Positions 35,059 to 48,132 of a stretch of DNA of 64,000 nt are shown one piece after another. Positions within the stretch are counted from its first letter, which is position 1. Each line of letters begins with the position of its first letter. Source of the stretch: Aspidiotus rigidus (taxonomy: Eukaryota > Arthropoda > Insecta > Hemiptera > Diaspididae); the NCBI GenBank assembly GCA_035079385.1, contig JAVHKY010000015.1:4712001-4776000 (forward strand), in the 5' to 3' direction. The notes under the pieces were generated by a model. That model was given only the letters and a program-made list of their open reading frames with translations. It searched no databases and had not been told where the DNA came from. The position numbers and the translations under genes are program-made.

Positions 35059-35415
35059 AAAGTGACATTCACATTTTACTCCACATTGTCTTAACTAGTA
35101 TTCATTTTTAAAGATTCCGTCATTTTTAAAGATTCCAATAAAGTGGCATTCACATTTTACTCCACGTTGTTATAACTAGTATTCATTTTTAAAGATTCCG
35201 TCATTTTTAAAGTGATTCCAATAAAGTGACATTCACATTTTACTCCACATTGTCTTAACTAGTATTCATTTTTGAAGATTCCGTCATTTTTAAAGATTCA
35301 GTGGCATTCACATTTTACTCCACGTTGTTATAACTAGTATTCATTTTTAAAGATTCCGTCATTTTTAAAGTGATTCCAATAAAATGGCATTCACATTTTC
35401 CTCCACGTCGTCAAT
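35059..35415 (+). repeat. tandem repeat, five units of about 75-82 bp
   Basis: Unit 'aaagtgacattcacatttta' plus 'ctccacattgtcttaactagtattcatttttaaagattccgtcatttttaaag(tg)attccaat'. Starts near 35059, 35141, 35223, 35299 and 35381. Units alternate between two variants (cattgtctta and cgttgttata), which points to growth in pairs. Confidence 0.85.
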
Positions 35416-35669
35416 CATCATAGCTAGTATGGAATACTTAATTTTCATTATTATTTTGGCTTTGTTAAATGGTAAGTGTAAATACCTATGTATTTATTTC
35501 ACCTATAATTTTTGTATACCAATAATTCTTTGCTCCATCTGGTTATGAATATTTTGAACAGAGGTGTTATAACAAAATTCAAAACTTCCGTTTTGGTACC
35601 TATCTACTTTTGTTATCTTGCAATTTTCTAATAAAACAAAATTACTTTCAATATTTGTTACTGACTTAC

Positions 35670-36303
35670 CCCGGTAAACAATTTTCAACAATTTTCTTAA
35701 CACGTACAACGAAAACGCTCTTTAAAACACGCATGCATCGTAAGTACGTTTTTGCGAAACGATTTTCAGTGACGTAGCGATTTTCAGTGTTAGCGCGGAG
35801 CGTGTGAAAAAAACGAAATAACGTCACCGATGGTCTTTTACACACGGAAAACTGTTGCGAAAATAGCCATTCAACAACGGTTTTTGGTAGCGAAAGTGGC
35901 GTTTATCCGGCACTGTCAAAACTGTGGGCGAAAACGTGACGTGAGTCACCGAAAGTGTTTTTTCACTACTTCACTAGTGTAAATTTACTTTCGCGATTGA
36001 GAGTTTCCTCAGTTTCGTCATTGACTATACATAGGTACTTGGTAACTGGTAAGCGATGTATGTATAGTCAATGGGTTTCGTTGTACATGTTAAAAAAAGT
36101 AACTCGCTTGACTACATACGAAAGCGAGCGTTTGTAACTAGTTAAGCAATCTACTATTGAAGCACTTGGAAATTACTACCCTGTTTTTCCCTTTTGAAGC
36201 CCAGTTGAAGCCCTGCTTTTCCATTGGAAATTCTTTTGAAGCCCTGTTGAAGCCCTGATACTAGGCTTCAACAGGGCTTCAACCAGGAAAAATGTTTACC
36301 GGG
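35670..36303. mobile_element. 'gaagccct' element, long copy
   Basis: Left end CCCGGTAAACAATTTTCAAC at 35670, right end 'aaaaatgtttaccggg' at 36303. Gaagccct units cluster at the right end (36195-36285). A smaller palindrome (cattgactatacat, 36020-36075) lies inside and might be its own insertion. An ORF-like stretch is not coding. Confidence 0.6.
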
Positions 36304-37858
36304 ACAACGTTCCCTTAATTCAGCCCAAAAACTTTCGTTAATTTTGTGATTCGTTTTGTTTTGTTTCCGTGCAATATCTCTGATTTTGAACGAGCACATA
36401 TAGGTGCTGTGGGAAGCGAGATACCTATACAAGGGTACTAAATTTTCAGGTAGTAAGAATGAATATAAAATATCATCGGAGATGAAATTCAATGAACCCT
36501 TTGTCAAGAATGAACTAAGAAAGAACCTGTTAAATAAAAGGTTTTTCATCACAATACACGTTCTGATAACAAAGAGGATAGGGAAATCCGCTCCTCATAA
36601 CGTAAGCAGCTACTTGTACTTAATAATGGGAAATTTTTCAAAAAAATGAAAATTTGTCGAGAAGTACCCATCCGATCCTCAAAAAAATTGCAGGTGCACA
36701 ATCATCTTCAGATATACCTAATGCTACAATGTCCAAGTTACAAAAAAATTCATCGGGTAGTTTCGGAGGAATCTTAGGCTATATAAAATAAATAAATAAT
36801 AGCCCTATGAGGAAACCTGAACGGACGGATGTAATAGTCGGTAAAGGAAGGTAGGTTTTTTGCGTGGTTTTTTGGTACGTTTGATAACCTATTGGCCATC
36901 AACAGATCTCGATGACGTGTAATAATTACCGAACTTGATGTTTTTCTGATATTCAAATTGAATCCTTTTCATCATGCGAGTCCTATCCTCATTCCTCAAT
37001 GCCGAATATTCATATTCTCACCTATATACGTGATAACGGTCATTCTGAATAAGTACGTCTTATTTAAATAAGTAAGTTGATGAATTCCTTTTCAAAGAAA
37101 TACTCTATTTTTTTCTCAAAAAGATGAATGGGCAAAAAAGTCACTCAACTCTGTAACTGTCACCGAATTACGTAGATACACTTCCTTGAAATCGCCAATT
37201 CAGTTAATATTATTTTATTAGCGAAGTCACGCGCCACGAGACGTCAATCGAAGTATGTAGAGAGAAAATTCCTTTCAAGGCGACATATACGCCACCAAAT
37301 AACAGTACGATGACGTGAGTACAATTCTATATGCAGTTAGTTTGTGTTGCAAAAGAAACAAATGAACATCTCTGACTAAGCAGAAAAAATATTGGGTAGA
37401 AAGAATTACCGTGGGTAGAATATTAGGTACATTAGAATGGCCTATCAGTGTAGTGGTAGTGTATATTATTATTATAACAGGAGAAATTCGCGACACGGGG
37501 AATACTACCTAGGAATACACCACGCTGCGTTCTAAGCGGGTGGGAAGAGCCTACTCCAAGGCTCAGCACGGAGCAACTTTCCAAACGGTACTGTGTGTCT
37601 GTGACTCTGTGTCGTGCTGTGAGTCTGTAGTGTCTATTCTGTGATATCGGTAATCTAACTGTTTCGCGTGCTCATCAGTTAAGTTAACAGTATTCAGTGA
37701 GTTCACTTCAGTCTTTGAGTGAATTGTTTCTCGAATAATCTAAAAAATCGCGTCTTTTGCTACATTTCAAGCTAATTTTGTTTGATCACGCTTCTCTAAT
37801 ATTCTTTGTTATAACTTCGAGTTGATACTTCGTATTTTATTTTGGATTCAGAAGAAGA
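36304..37858. other. intergenic DNA and promoter/5' UTR region of shutdown
   Basis: No gene seen. The last 350 bases before the ATG at 37859 are less AT-rich and presumably hold the shutdown transcription start and 5' UTR; I could not identify a TATA box or initiator with confidence. Confidence 0.35.
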
Positions 37859-40800
37859 ATGAATCGTACTGGAGATGGTCCCGTTGTTCAGTTGGAAAAT
37901 CCCATCGACGTAAGGTAAGTTCGGGATGCCCACATTTTTACGCAAGATTTTCATTGTCGAGTTCTCAACTCTTATAGTAATTCGTACACGTTTATTAAGT
38001 CGCCTGCATATATTATTATGTCGTTGTAGAGAAATTATCGATGGAAAATGTCCAACTTTTTCTATCGTGGATGATCCGGACTTGTTCGAGAACAACAATG
38101 CGGAAGAGAATACCAATATGGTGGCCGCTTTTCCATACGAATTTTTGGAAAAATACGAAATGGAAGGACTCGAGGAGCCTGGTTATTTTACAAATCTCAA
38201 GCAATCGATGACCAAACTGCTGAGGAATGGAAAAATTCATAAGAAAGTAAGCATTACGAATAGGAACGTTGGAAATATTTGGAGAATAGAACAGAAAGTG
38301 AACATTAGTATTACCTAACGAGAAAATACTTCGTAATTTATAATAAGATCGCGGATACGTGGCTTAGTGGGTGCGCTGTGAACATTTAAATGACAGTATT
38401 ATTTTGAAACTTGTCATATCAACAAAATTCTAGTTGTACACTCCTACAAAAAAGCATTCTTATCAACATTTTTATAAAACGGTACAAGATCATATTATAC
38501 AGACAAATTTTAGCTAGAGTTCTCTTTCAATTTCAAGGTATTTTTTAAGCGGAAATTTGTCTCGAGTTATCTGGAAATATCGAATTGTTCACCGAAAATA
38601 GTCCTAAAACTTGTTAATATTTCATATTCTTTGTTCTTCCTACTATTTTCTCGAACTGGAAAGATTTCAAGGTACTTTTATCGCGATCCAAAAAGAAGGA
38701 CATATTACGTCAATTCTGCCGAACGACGTTGTCGACGTCGACAATTAGGACGATTGGTGCGAGTGTGTGAGGCAGAGTTGTAGAATTATTTTTTGAACAC
38801 GCAAGTTGTGTATATTATAATATAAACCTTGAATGCTAAGCGCTGGTGTAGCGTTGCTCATTAGTTGTTTGGAAATAGCTGGCCGATGAGGTAGAAAACA
38901 TTTTTTTCAAATTTTAATTTCTCAAATCCTAGTGAACCGTTTGTATTCATACATTTCTTTAAAAAAGCTAAAAGCCTCGTCTTTAATTTTGAAAAGAAAA
39001 AATGGGTAGGTGTCGATGAATTTATGGTCATAACGCACAGTTTTTGAACATACTTCTAACGTGTATTTCTGCTGTAAGAGAGTGAGCAATGCGATGCTGC
39101 TAACTGCGTCCAGTGATAAAAATTTCGTTACGTTTTTTGTATTCATTGCGTAATTACTATATTCCCATGAGAACGCTCTTCTAGGCTAAATGTTGCACCT
39201 TTTCGAGCGCTTCCGTACACTAGAAAATTAGTTATAACAAATTTTCTTTCTCGTGTACTTTAACGTATAATTCTTAATATTTATTTATGTTTAATTTTTG
39301 CTTATAGATTGAGAGGGAAGGGTATGGTGAAATACCAAAGTACGATGATCAGAATAAAAAGTATGTATTGGAATTTTACTACGCGGCATACCATGAAGAA
39401 ACCGTGGATCCGCTTCCCTTTGATGTACACGCACCGCCATATAAGAGACCAAAATCGGTGGTTATTGGAGAAAACAGTATCATCCAGGGACTAGAAATTG
39501 CGATAAAATCGATGCGGAAAGGCGAAAGGTCAATATTTCTAGTTCACCCGTATTTGGCTTACCGCAACGGGATTCTGGACCGTATTCCCAAAGGTATGCT
39601 ACTGATTTCTGAATTCTCTAGGAATTTCGGTATTACATAGTTACAGTTGTTTTAAAATGATAGTTAGAATAAAATAAAAATGAAAGTAATTTTATTTTAT
39701 TTCATTTTGATTTAAAAATTACCGTATAAATGTAAAGCAATACCGCGAGCGCTTTTGACCGACTACTGTACATTTGTGCGGTAGTTTGTTAATTGAAATA
39801 AAATTACTTTTTAATTTTATTCTAACTCTTTGTCATTTAAAAATAAGGTTATTGTTCTTCTTGTTGTGAAACGATCATTTCATCACAGAACCTATCATAG
39901 TGAAAGCTCTTGAATTTTAAATGAGGAAAATAAATTAAGAAAAGTCACTGTCGAGTGTTTTAATGAAATCATGTCCACTTTGAGAACTTCTAATCCATCT
40001 TTTAATACATAAAACAGTGCTACACTGAGATTGATAAATTTTAATAAAATTGTCAACAGCCCCAAAGAAAAATTAGAGAAATAAGAAGGACTGTCATCAG
40101 TAATAATCTTTTAGTTTGTCTGTTTAAGTGCGATCGGTCTCTGTTTACCCTCAGATGTAAACTTTGTAGTGACGCAGTCAATCTACTTCATTCGATATTA
40201 CTGGCTGATGGGATTATGTATCCTTTCTAATATCCTCGAATATTTTCAGATGCGACCATTCTCTTCAACGTAGAATTAGTCAATATAAGGGAATGGAACG
40301 AAAATGACGAAAGGGTCGACGAGGAACTGCCGTCAAGTTTCGAAAAAACTTTGAAGAAAGCTGCCAAGTTACATGAAGACGGCAACGAATTGAAAAAGAA
40401 GAATAAATTGCTCCCGGCTGTACAAAAGTGAGAATTTTTAGATTATCCTACTGAATATTTCAACACGACTTGAAAAAACGCTCTCGCTAAAACTGAGAAA
40501 TTGCTTTAGCATTTAACGTTGAGCGTTGTCGGTTTAGAAAACTGGCAAGGAATTTCTTGAATGAGACCATATTATTCTGATTAGCACATCAGAACAGAAA
40601 ATTCAGAGCCACAACTCTTGGAGATACTCGTATTCTGTCATTTCTCGAGACCTCCCTACTTTTTTACTTTGATAGTTTTTAAATCTAATTGAAATATTAT
40701 TTTTTTTATCCAGGTATAACCAAGCTAATAAATTGATTATAAATATGAGATTCAAGAACGAAGAAGAAGAAAAACAAGCTTACGAAAAACTGTTGACCGT

Positions 40801-42122
40801 CTATTCTAATCTAGCCATTTGTCACTGGGAACTAGAAAATTATAGACAAGTTTGCAATATGTTTAATTCGGCTAAATACGTCTGTCCGAGCAGAACATAC
40901 AAGCACATAAAACTGCTCTATTTGTTAGTAAAACTGATGAATATATTGGCTCTTCGATTATATTGAAAATACTGTATAGTTACGTAATATTTTTTATGTT
41001 ATAGTTCGTCGAAAGCATTGCGAATGTTGGGCAACTACAAAGAAGCGGAAAAGCGAATAGGTCTAGCCTTGCAAGTGAATCCGGACCTGCAGGATTTAAT
41101 AAAGGAAAAGCAAACGGTGAGTTCATGTGTGATTGGGTCTTATCCTGAAGAACATCAATGTCGTATTATACAAAATTAGGGATTAAAACAGTTTGTGATA
41201 CCAAACAAGAGAAATAACGCACTGATGTTTTTCTCACCAATTACGACAGTTCCTTCAAAGTATAGGTAATGATCAAACGCAAACGAAATCTATATGTTGA
41301 ATAAATTTGTTAACGCTCAGAAAAAACAATTTCCGTGTTAGTGCTTCGTTCCCTGTGTCGCGAATGATCCAGTGCAATCAGTGACATAATTATTCGGAAC
41401 TACAGATTATGTATTTTATAGTAGCTCTAAGTTGACCTTAGTGAGGACTAACGAGCACTATCAAAAAGGTACCTAACCAGAGCAATGCAAGGTATTCAAA
41501 AATGATGATACTTTAGTTAGGATCTAATTTTGTATTTTTTTACGTCAAACTAAGTTGATGAATGACGTTTCGACGTTGAAAAGTTCACTCATTATCAAAA
41601 CGTATTACGTCTTACAATATAGCTGTCATTGTAAAATAGCATTCATTGCATTTAAAGAATATCTAGTAGATCGACAGATCACCGTATCTTGGATACTGAA
41701 GATTGGGTCTTAATCTCTCTTCTGTTATTACAGCTAAGAGATACGATCGAAAGTGCCAAGAAAAATGAGAGAGATTTTTTCAAGAGGATGTTGAATGTTG
41801 AAAATCAGCCCGAAGAAGAGGCCGAGAGGAAAGTTGACGAAGTAAGTTCCTCATGTCTGTCAAGTTTTTCCCAGACTATCGTTCATCCAAATTCTTATAT
41901 CGTTTATTTTTGTTTCAGCATATGAGAGAAGAAATGGAGGCCTTAGTCATCAATCTGCATCGTCTTCTAGATGTATTTGTACAGGAAGATGAGCGCGAAG
42001 TTGTTCATGATTTATCCTTCACTGATGAGGAGATGCAGTTGTGCAGCCGCGAATGTTCCAAAAGGAAGATCAAAATCCGGGAAGAAGGGTCGAAAATAAG
42101 ATTCATGAAAACCGGATTTTAA
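37859..42122 (+). CDS. shu: Shutdown / FKBP6-like co-chaperone (inactive FKBP plus TPR)
   Basis: Eight exons, phases checked: 37859-37914, 38030-38246, 39308-39593, 40250-40427, 40714-40923, 41005-41116, 41734-41841, 41919-42122. About 456 aa, close to Drosophila Shutdown. ATG 37859 opens MNRTGDGPVVQLENPIDVR. Residues about 85-205 form an FKBP fold (KIHKKIEREGYGE, VVIGENSIIQGLEIAIKSM, SIFLVHPYLAY, ATILFNVELVNI); aromatic active-site positions are poorly kept, as in Shu/FKBP6. About 225-350 hold TPR-like helices (KLHEDGNELKKKNK, YSNLAICHWELENYRQVC, SKALRMLGNYKEAEKRIGLA), then a charged helix. In flies and mice this family works with Hsp90 in loading piRNAs onto Piwi proteins in the germline. 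A general FKBP4/5-type protein is the alternative, but the length and lost active site favour Shu. Its 3' end is embedded in a tandem repeat. Confidence 0.85.
39662..39827. mobile_element. 166-bp AT-rich MITE in shutdown intron 3
   Basis: Left end AGTTAGAATAAAATAAAAAT and right end 'aattttattctaact' are inverted; both arms carry 'aaagtaattttattt'. Middle part 'gcaataccgcgagcgctttt'. No coding. Confidence 0.7.
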
Positions 42123-42495
42123 ACTAAAGTTAAAAACGTCTCTATCTCAGCAAACGCTTCTCAGGCGTAAAGTTCCTTTTCGAATGCCTTTTCGACTGAA
42201 ATTTTGACTTCGCTTGAGAAACGATATTTTGCATATTCGATGAAAACCTGATTTTAAATTAAAATTAACAACGTCTCTATCTTAGCAAACGCTTCTAAGG
42301 CGTAAGGTTTTCCAATTTTAAGACTGAAATTTTACCTTCGCTTGAGAAACGATATTTTGCATATTCGATGAAAACCGGATTTTAAACTAAAATTAACAAC
42401 GTCTCTATCTTAGCAAACGCTTCTAAGGCGTAAGATTCCTTTTCGGGTGCAAGTGTTCCAATTTTAAGATTGAAATTTTGCCTTTGCTTGAGGAA
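42106..42495 (+). repeat. three-unit tandem repeat (about 130 bp) overlapping the shutdown stop codon
   Basis: Units begin at 42106, 42239 and about 42366 with 'atgaaaaccggattttaaac' and continue through 'aacgtctctatct.agcaaacgcttct.aggcgtaa' to 'cgcttgagaaacgatattttgcatattcg'. The first unit starts with the last five codons and stop of shutdown. Confidence 0.9.
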
Positions 42496-42789
42496 CGATA
42501 TTTTGGATACCCATTTTGGATACCCGATAGTTCGTAATAATTTTAGTGATGAATGTGATGGTAAATCACTCGACAACTTTTAAATACGTCTTGACCCTGT
42601 ATAAAAAATGTTACTGCGACTTTCTCAATTCCAATTCTCAACTTCTAGCTATTGTTTATGAGTGACCAAACATAAGGAGAGAATATGCGTGTGATAACGA
42701 AAACTACACTAGATTTAGTCGAGTGCACAGTGATATACTTGAATTGGCAGGAATGAACAAAAGTGGAACAGCGAACGACACATTTCTCG

Positions 42790-43345
42790 GTTGCGAAATC
42801 AATTCCCAAATTACCTACGTCTTTGCGTGACCGTTTAGAAAACAACCAACTGAACGTGGCTCACGAAAATAATGCTGAAGAGTAGAAAAAGTACATCGGG
42901 AAGTGTTTCGTCTAGCGTGGATTCGAGGGTTCCTTGTAGTTGAAGAACGTCGAGTAAATTACGAAATTAATGAGAAATGTTCTCGATGTTATATCGAATC
43001 CCGTAGGAATATTTTGATCATTCTTAAATACCCGAAAATAAAATGAGTAAACGAGTTTCAGAATTGTCAATATTGCCCTTTTATCCTGAAATTATTCTTC
43101 ATTTCGAAATACGTGATGAATAGTCGAAATATTCCTCATATGTTCTGCTCGTTGTTATCGGTGCTGTAGTGTAGTGCGAAATCAATCTTTCTAATTACTA
43201 CGTCTTGCGTGACTGTTTAGAAAACAACAAATTGACCGTGGCTCACAAAAGTGACGCTGAACGGTAGAGAAAGTACTCTGGGAAGTGTCGTGAAACACAG
43301 AATTTGATGGTTTATTGTAGGAGAAGAGTGTACAGTAAATAGAGA
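42790..43345 (+). repeat. direct duplication of about 180 bp, spaced by about 380 bp
   Basis: 42790-42970 and 43173-43345 share 'gcgaaatcaat', 'attac.tacgtctt.gcgtgac.gtttagaaaacaac.aa.tga.cgtggctcac.aaa', 'gctgaa..gtaga.aaagtac' and 'gggaagtgt'. Diverged, non-coding, no termini seen. Confidence 0.65.
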
Positions 43346-45811
43346 ATTACAGTTTAAGTATGTCGCAGGATCGCGAATTCATCACGAATATATCTTGGAG
43401 GTCAACATCTCAAGTAGTTCGTTTACTTCTTTGTTTTACTTTTCATTGAAAGAGATACAAAAATTTTAAGAACACTTGTTGTTTCTTAGTTGACCTTCAC
43501 TTGAATGTCTCTTATTGATTTCTTATTTCATAGAATGTTTCGATGTGGGTAACAAATTGACTTCTTAATTTTATTATAGTCTGAAGTCATTTATCGACCG
43601 CATTTTAGAACATAGAATTAGAATAATTTTGATTTAACCTGATTCGAACACGGGTAATTCATAATTCTACTTGAATTCACATTAATGTTTTATCTCTACA
43701 GGGTATTTTTTCATGACGATTGTTACATAAAATCTCGAATAATTTACCAAACTTTTCGTATTATCCATCGATGATAAAAATTTTCATTGGAGAAATTGGA
43801 AATTCCTTCGTCGTAGAATAGCTTTAACTCTCGATAGAAGTCGTAGTTTGATGCATCTTGTAATTATGTAATATTTGAAAAGTGTTATTTTTTCTTAGTT
43901 CAAGTAAATATAAAAGTTAGCTCTCAAATAGATTTTTTGGATTTTTCTTTGTTTGTGAAGATGGGCATTAAATCTTGCTATCTGATCATATCATGAGTGT
44001 CGCTCTTTGCCGAGTACGATAATTAGTTTTTTGTTCATTTTGATCAGTTACACAAAATGTTTACACCATCTGTCCGGGGACGCTGTCGAACTGGAAGCCA
44101 CTCATTCAGAGAAATATTTTCAAAAAAAAAAGTATTCGACTATTTCTGATCAAAACAATAGATGAGGTTTGATGAGGTCCTATAATAGAGTACACATTAC
44201 CAGAGCCCCTAAGTGAATTGAAAAAAAATTTAAATCTACTTATTCTCCAGGCTTGATTTTAACAAAATAATTTTCCTAGCATGAAAAATTTTATAAACGA
44301 GAAACGTGCCTCGGCCATTATCCGGATCTTGTAATAAAATTGATTTCAAACTTCAATCCTCTTTGCGGCACTTTTTCCTTATTTTCTGTAATATCGTTTG
44401 GATCTATCTTTAAATTAACTTAGGGTATCTTACTCTTTGAGTATCGCTCGTAATGATATAAAAACGGAACGAATTTATCGTGCGATTTCTTTCGGTAGCT
44501 GCATAGCGTGCCTGGGCAATCGATTATCCTGTTCTTTTCAGAGCTTCAAAATTGTCATTTTTTCCAAGTTTCACGCGCTACTTTCTACGAAATCACCAAG
44601 GTCGACTCAAATGCTCCTCCTAGTACCTACGCCGTATTTTGCTTCCATCCAATATAGCTGGTTTTCATTGAAAATTTTCACAATGCCTATTTTTCGTTTC
44701 AATTGAATTATTCACCACAGTATTTGGTAAGCAGAGTCGAAAAAAGTGCAAAGGAAATACCTACCGCTCATCATCTGACGTTCGTTATAATTCTGGCGAC
44801 CAGTCCTGGTACCGCTGTGAACTGGATTCCAACTCCGGATTGCGAATAAGTGATATAAAACCGTTTCTGAAGTAAGTAACTCACAAAATGATGGTCTTTG
44901 AGCCTGAGACAAGAAAAAAATTTCAAAGTTCTGTTCTTCATCAATTAAAGTGAAACTTGAGAGCAGTACAATTATGAGGAGCTTGGAAAAATTTCGAGCT
45001 TAAAATTTTATTCATAAAGACATTAGAAGTACTTACTTAAATAAACAAATACCTGCTGGCGCGTTATGAGTCCAAACTCCAAATATACGCTCTATGTTGA
45101 AGATACAGAATTTGTAATCCGTTGAGAGAAATCTATTCTATTCTAGTAGAATGTATCGCATGCCAATTCCGATCCGATGACTCATTCGTCTGTTTTTAGC
45201 AAAGGTGCACATCACCCGCTGCGCGCACAAGGATGTGGCATCCACCATGGGTGGTATCTGTTGATGACAAAATCAAAATGGAAGTCCACAATAATACATT
45301 CATTATTCAATTTGTCAACAGTAAAATAGATAATATTTATATAAGTAGAACATTTTTCAGGAAGAGTATTGACCCATTACGAGTTAAGATATCCCTAAAA
45401 AATATCGAACAACGCAGCAACGATTATGAAGAATAATTGTGATTCCAAGGAAAGGCATCAGTAAACGTCCAAATCAAATATTTAGTATTATTAATGTCTG
45501 GATGATGAAAATATTAATTATCGCTGCTCTTTCACGGGATATTTAAAAAAAATCTCGCCACAATCGATATTTAATGGAGCCGCATAGTCACCGTGTTAAT
45601 TATTTCCATCGATTTAGATGTTTTACTTCCTCGTTCCTGTTGATAATATTTTGCCTTTGGACGCTCGCTTACTGTCTTTTTATGGAACCAACTGACCTCA
45701 CACCAAGATCTATGATGGTTGTTGCGCAGCGCGCACAACTTGGAGAGTTGCGTTACTGCACAAAGCGAATTGTTTTGACTCTCGCTATTTTTATCGGGAG
45801 TCAACTATCTT
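43346..45811. other. intergenic DNA without recognised gene
   Basis: AT-rich. A single unit of the 'acttggaaaaatttcgac' repeat is at 44970-45010 ('gagcttggaaaaatttcgag'). Open frames are short and without family resemblance. Confidence 0.4.
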
Positions 45812-46183
45812 AGTTGTGTTCGTTTAGCCACAGAAAATTGACCCAAGGTTAAACCTGTTGTAAAAACGGGGTACACCAAAAATTACAAGTTATGACGTCA
45901 TTTAACTCTGAAAGTGTCCGGTTATCAATAAACTAAACGAACGTTTCCTAAAAACCCTCCGAGAAAAACAACGGTCAACAGGCAACTCCGGCGACAACCC
46001 TACTCTTGAGGAAGGTTAAAATTTTTAACACTGGCGTTAACCTTAGGGTAAACCTACTGGTAAATCGAACATCCAACACCAAACTTCGGAGTAACCTCGA
46101 GAACAAATCGAACAGCCAACCTGCCTAAAAGTGTTACTTAGCGTCAAAAAGTGTTGATTCTTTGTGGCTAAACAAACACAACT
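45812..46183. mobile_element. 372-bp MITE, TIR 'agttgtgttcgtttagccac'
   Basis: Left end AGTTGTGTTCGTTTAGCCAC at 45812 and right end 'gtggctaaacaaacacaact' at 46183 are inverted with one mismatch. Inner halves are also related ('aaggttaaacctgttgtaaa' and 'agggtaaacctactggtaaa', here direct). No target duplication is evident. Confidence 0.7.
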
Positions 46184-48130
46184 CTTATGTGTCAAGATTT
46201 TTTGCTCTTTCGTTCGGGAAGGACTGCACTGTAATAGCATCCTATTGTTTTTTTCTAGTAAATGACAACGGTTACCCGTATAGACCATTTTGGCGATCGT
46301 GCACATGATATATGATTATTAGTCTTTTACTACCGGTACTCATAATAATATTATGTTATCTTCCTTCTGAACATAGCGACTCTAACCCGTGGAGAGAAAT
46401 CATGAAAATAAAATATAGGTATTGCGGTCTCACCCGGCCAATATTATTTGAGGGACTGGCGTGGTATTTTTTTATCATATATCTTTCCATGGGACCATAC
46501 TTGGCTTGCACTGCGGTAAATGGGCAAAGCTCAGTCCATATTAAACACAAATACTAGATAGACCAAGTTTTAGATTTATCATGAGCGTACCTAGCACTTC
46601 CAAATCCTGACAATGAACGGAAAAGAAAGGAGACAAAATATTAAGCGAAAATTGGCTTATAACCATGACTTGAGAACGTTGACAAAAGGAGAAAAAAAAA
46701 AAACTGTATATTTTCATTTGAAGAACAGTATCAAGATTTGTAGAATGATCCTATATTTCTACGCCAATCATAAGATTATTATAGATTTCAATTCTGACAT
46801 CACTTCAATATTCGAAAGTGAAACTTGAAAGAGTAGGTGAAAATAAAGTTCAATATCATACAATAACGTATAGGTAACCTTGAAATACAGTATAAGAAGA
46901 ATAATCTCACTTTTTAATTGGCACAATCCGAATTTTCCTCGTCCTTTCCGAAATTAACATTGAAAACCATTTTCGGGGCTCTCCTATGCATCCAAGAAAA
47001 AAATAATTTAAAAAAAACAGTTTCTTAGGTACCGAAAGGTTGTTTGTGACGTCACTGTAGGAAGATTTGTATACTCTGTCACTTAGGATTTTATTTTGCA
47101 TGCATTTTTCGAGTTTCTGTGCAGTTTTTGCGTAGTTTTGCCTGAGTATATTCCTTCTGCACGTCACCGATCCAACCGTCAAAGATCCTATCAAGTTGAT
47201 CAAACTTGAATTGAGCACCTTTTTTTAACAGCCAGAAATTAATTTCTACAATTGATTTACTAAAATCGTCATCATGAAGCGGAAGTTTTCTAGTCTTAAT
47301 TACTTGAATCATTATTTTTCTTACCCTCATCTCGTTATTTTTTATTCCGGATCCTTTTTTTGCAGCAGATGACGCAAAGATTGTAATTGAAGATGGCGAT
47401 CATAGAAGGTTTGTATTTTCCCGTTAAAGCCTAATTACAGCAAGCAAAGTAAAACACGAGAAATAAGAGCACAAATTTTCAGTCAACCTCACAAAACATA
47501 ATTCATTTTTAAATATTTTGCGTATCCAACGATGTACCTATAAAAGAGGTATTTTTTCGTTGCAGCATACCGGTATTGGAATTGATGATTTTCATACGAA
47601 TGATGTACTTCGTATAAACTGATAAGTTCAACACATGCTCCATTAATTTTCTTATCATGTACATTGTGGACTTCAGACCTGCACATTGCCACACATAAAA
47701 CATTTGTGTAAACTTTAAAGAAGTGAAAACACGTTGTACATAAACAGTGCGCAAGCAAATCCGACTTTTCCTTCCTTATTTCCCTACATCCATATTTTTT
47801 TTCCTTTTTCGTTTGTTGAGTTTTTGTCACGTCATATTTTTTTTAGCTCTTATTTTCATACCTCTCAGTAATTTACACATTCTCTTGGAATTTTTCATAT
47901 TTTTTCCGCGCCGCCGTTCGCTTGAATCAACTTCAACTCTTAGCCTAATAATATACGAAAGTAAAGTTCGGTACCTAAAAAATATCATTAGATATAGCCT
48001 ATTCATTCATACTTCGCTATCATTCTCTTTTTTTATCCGGGCAATAAGCATCCGTTTTTTATTTGCTTGGCAATAACGCTTGATAAATGAGGCTTCTTCC
48101 GCATCCTCAAACGTAAAGAAGAACGAATGA
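46184..48130. other. intergenic DNA, no gene recognised
   Basis: Several short frames on both strands, none with coding character or a family match. Poly-T/poly-A runs at 47000, 47800 and 47840. Confidence 0.35.
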
Positions 48131-48132
48131 TG

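Noticed and set aside
36404..36649. 81-aa plus and 94-aa minus frames
   Set aside because: No splice context, no family, low-complexity composition; considered chance.
37796..38240. Minus-strand frames of 106 and 74 aa
   Set aside because: Antisense of the first shutdown exons.
45574..45813. 79-aa plus and 77-aa minus frames next to a MITE
   Set aside because: No conserved motif, run into the MITE end.
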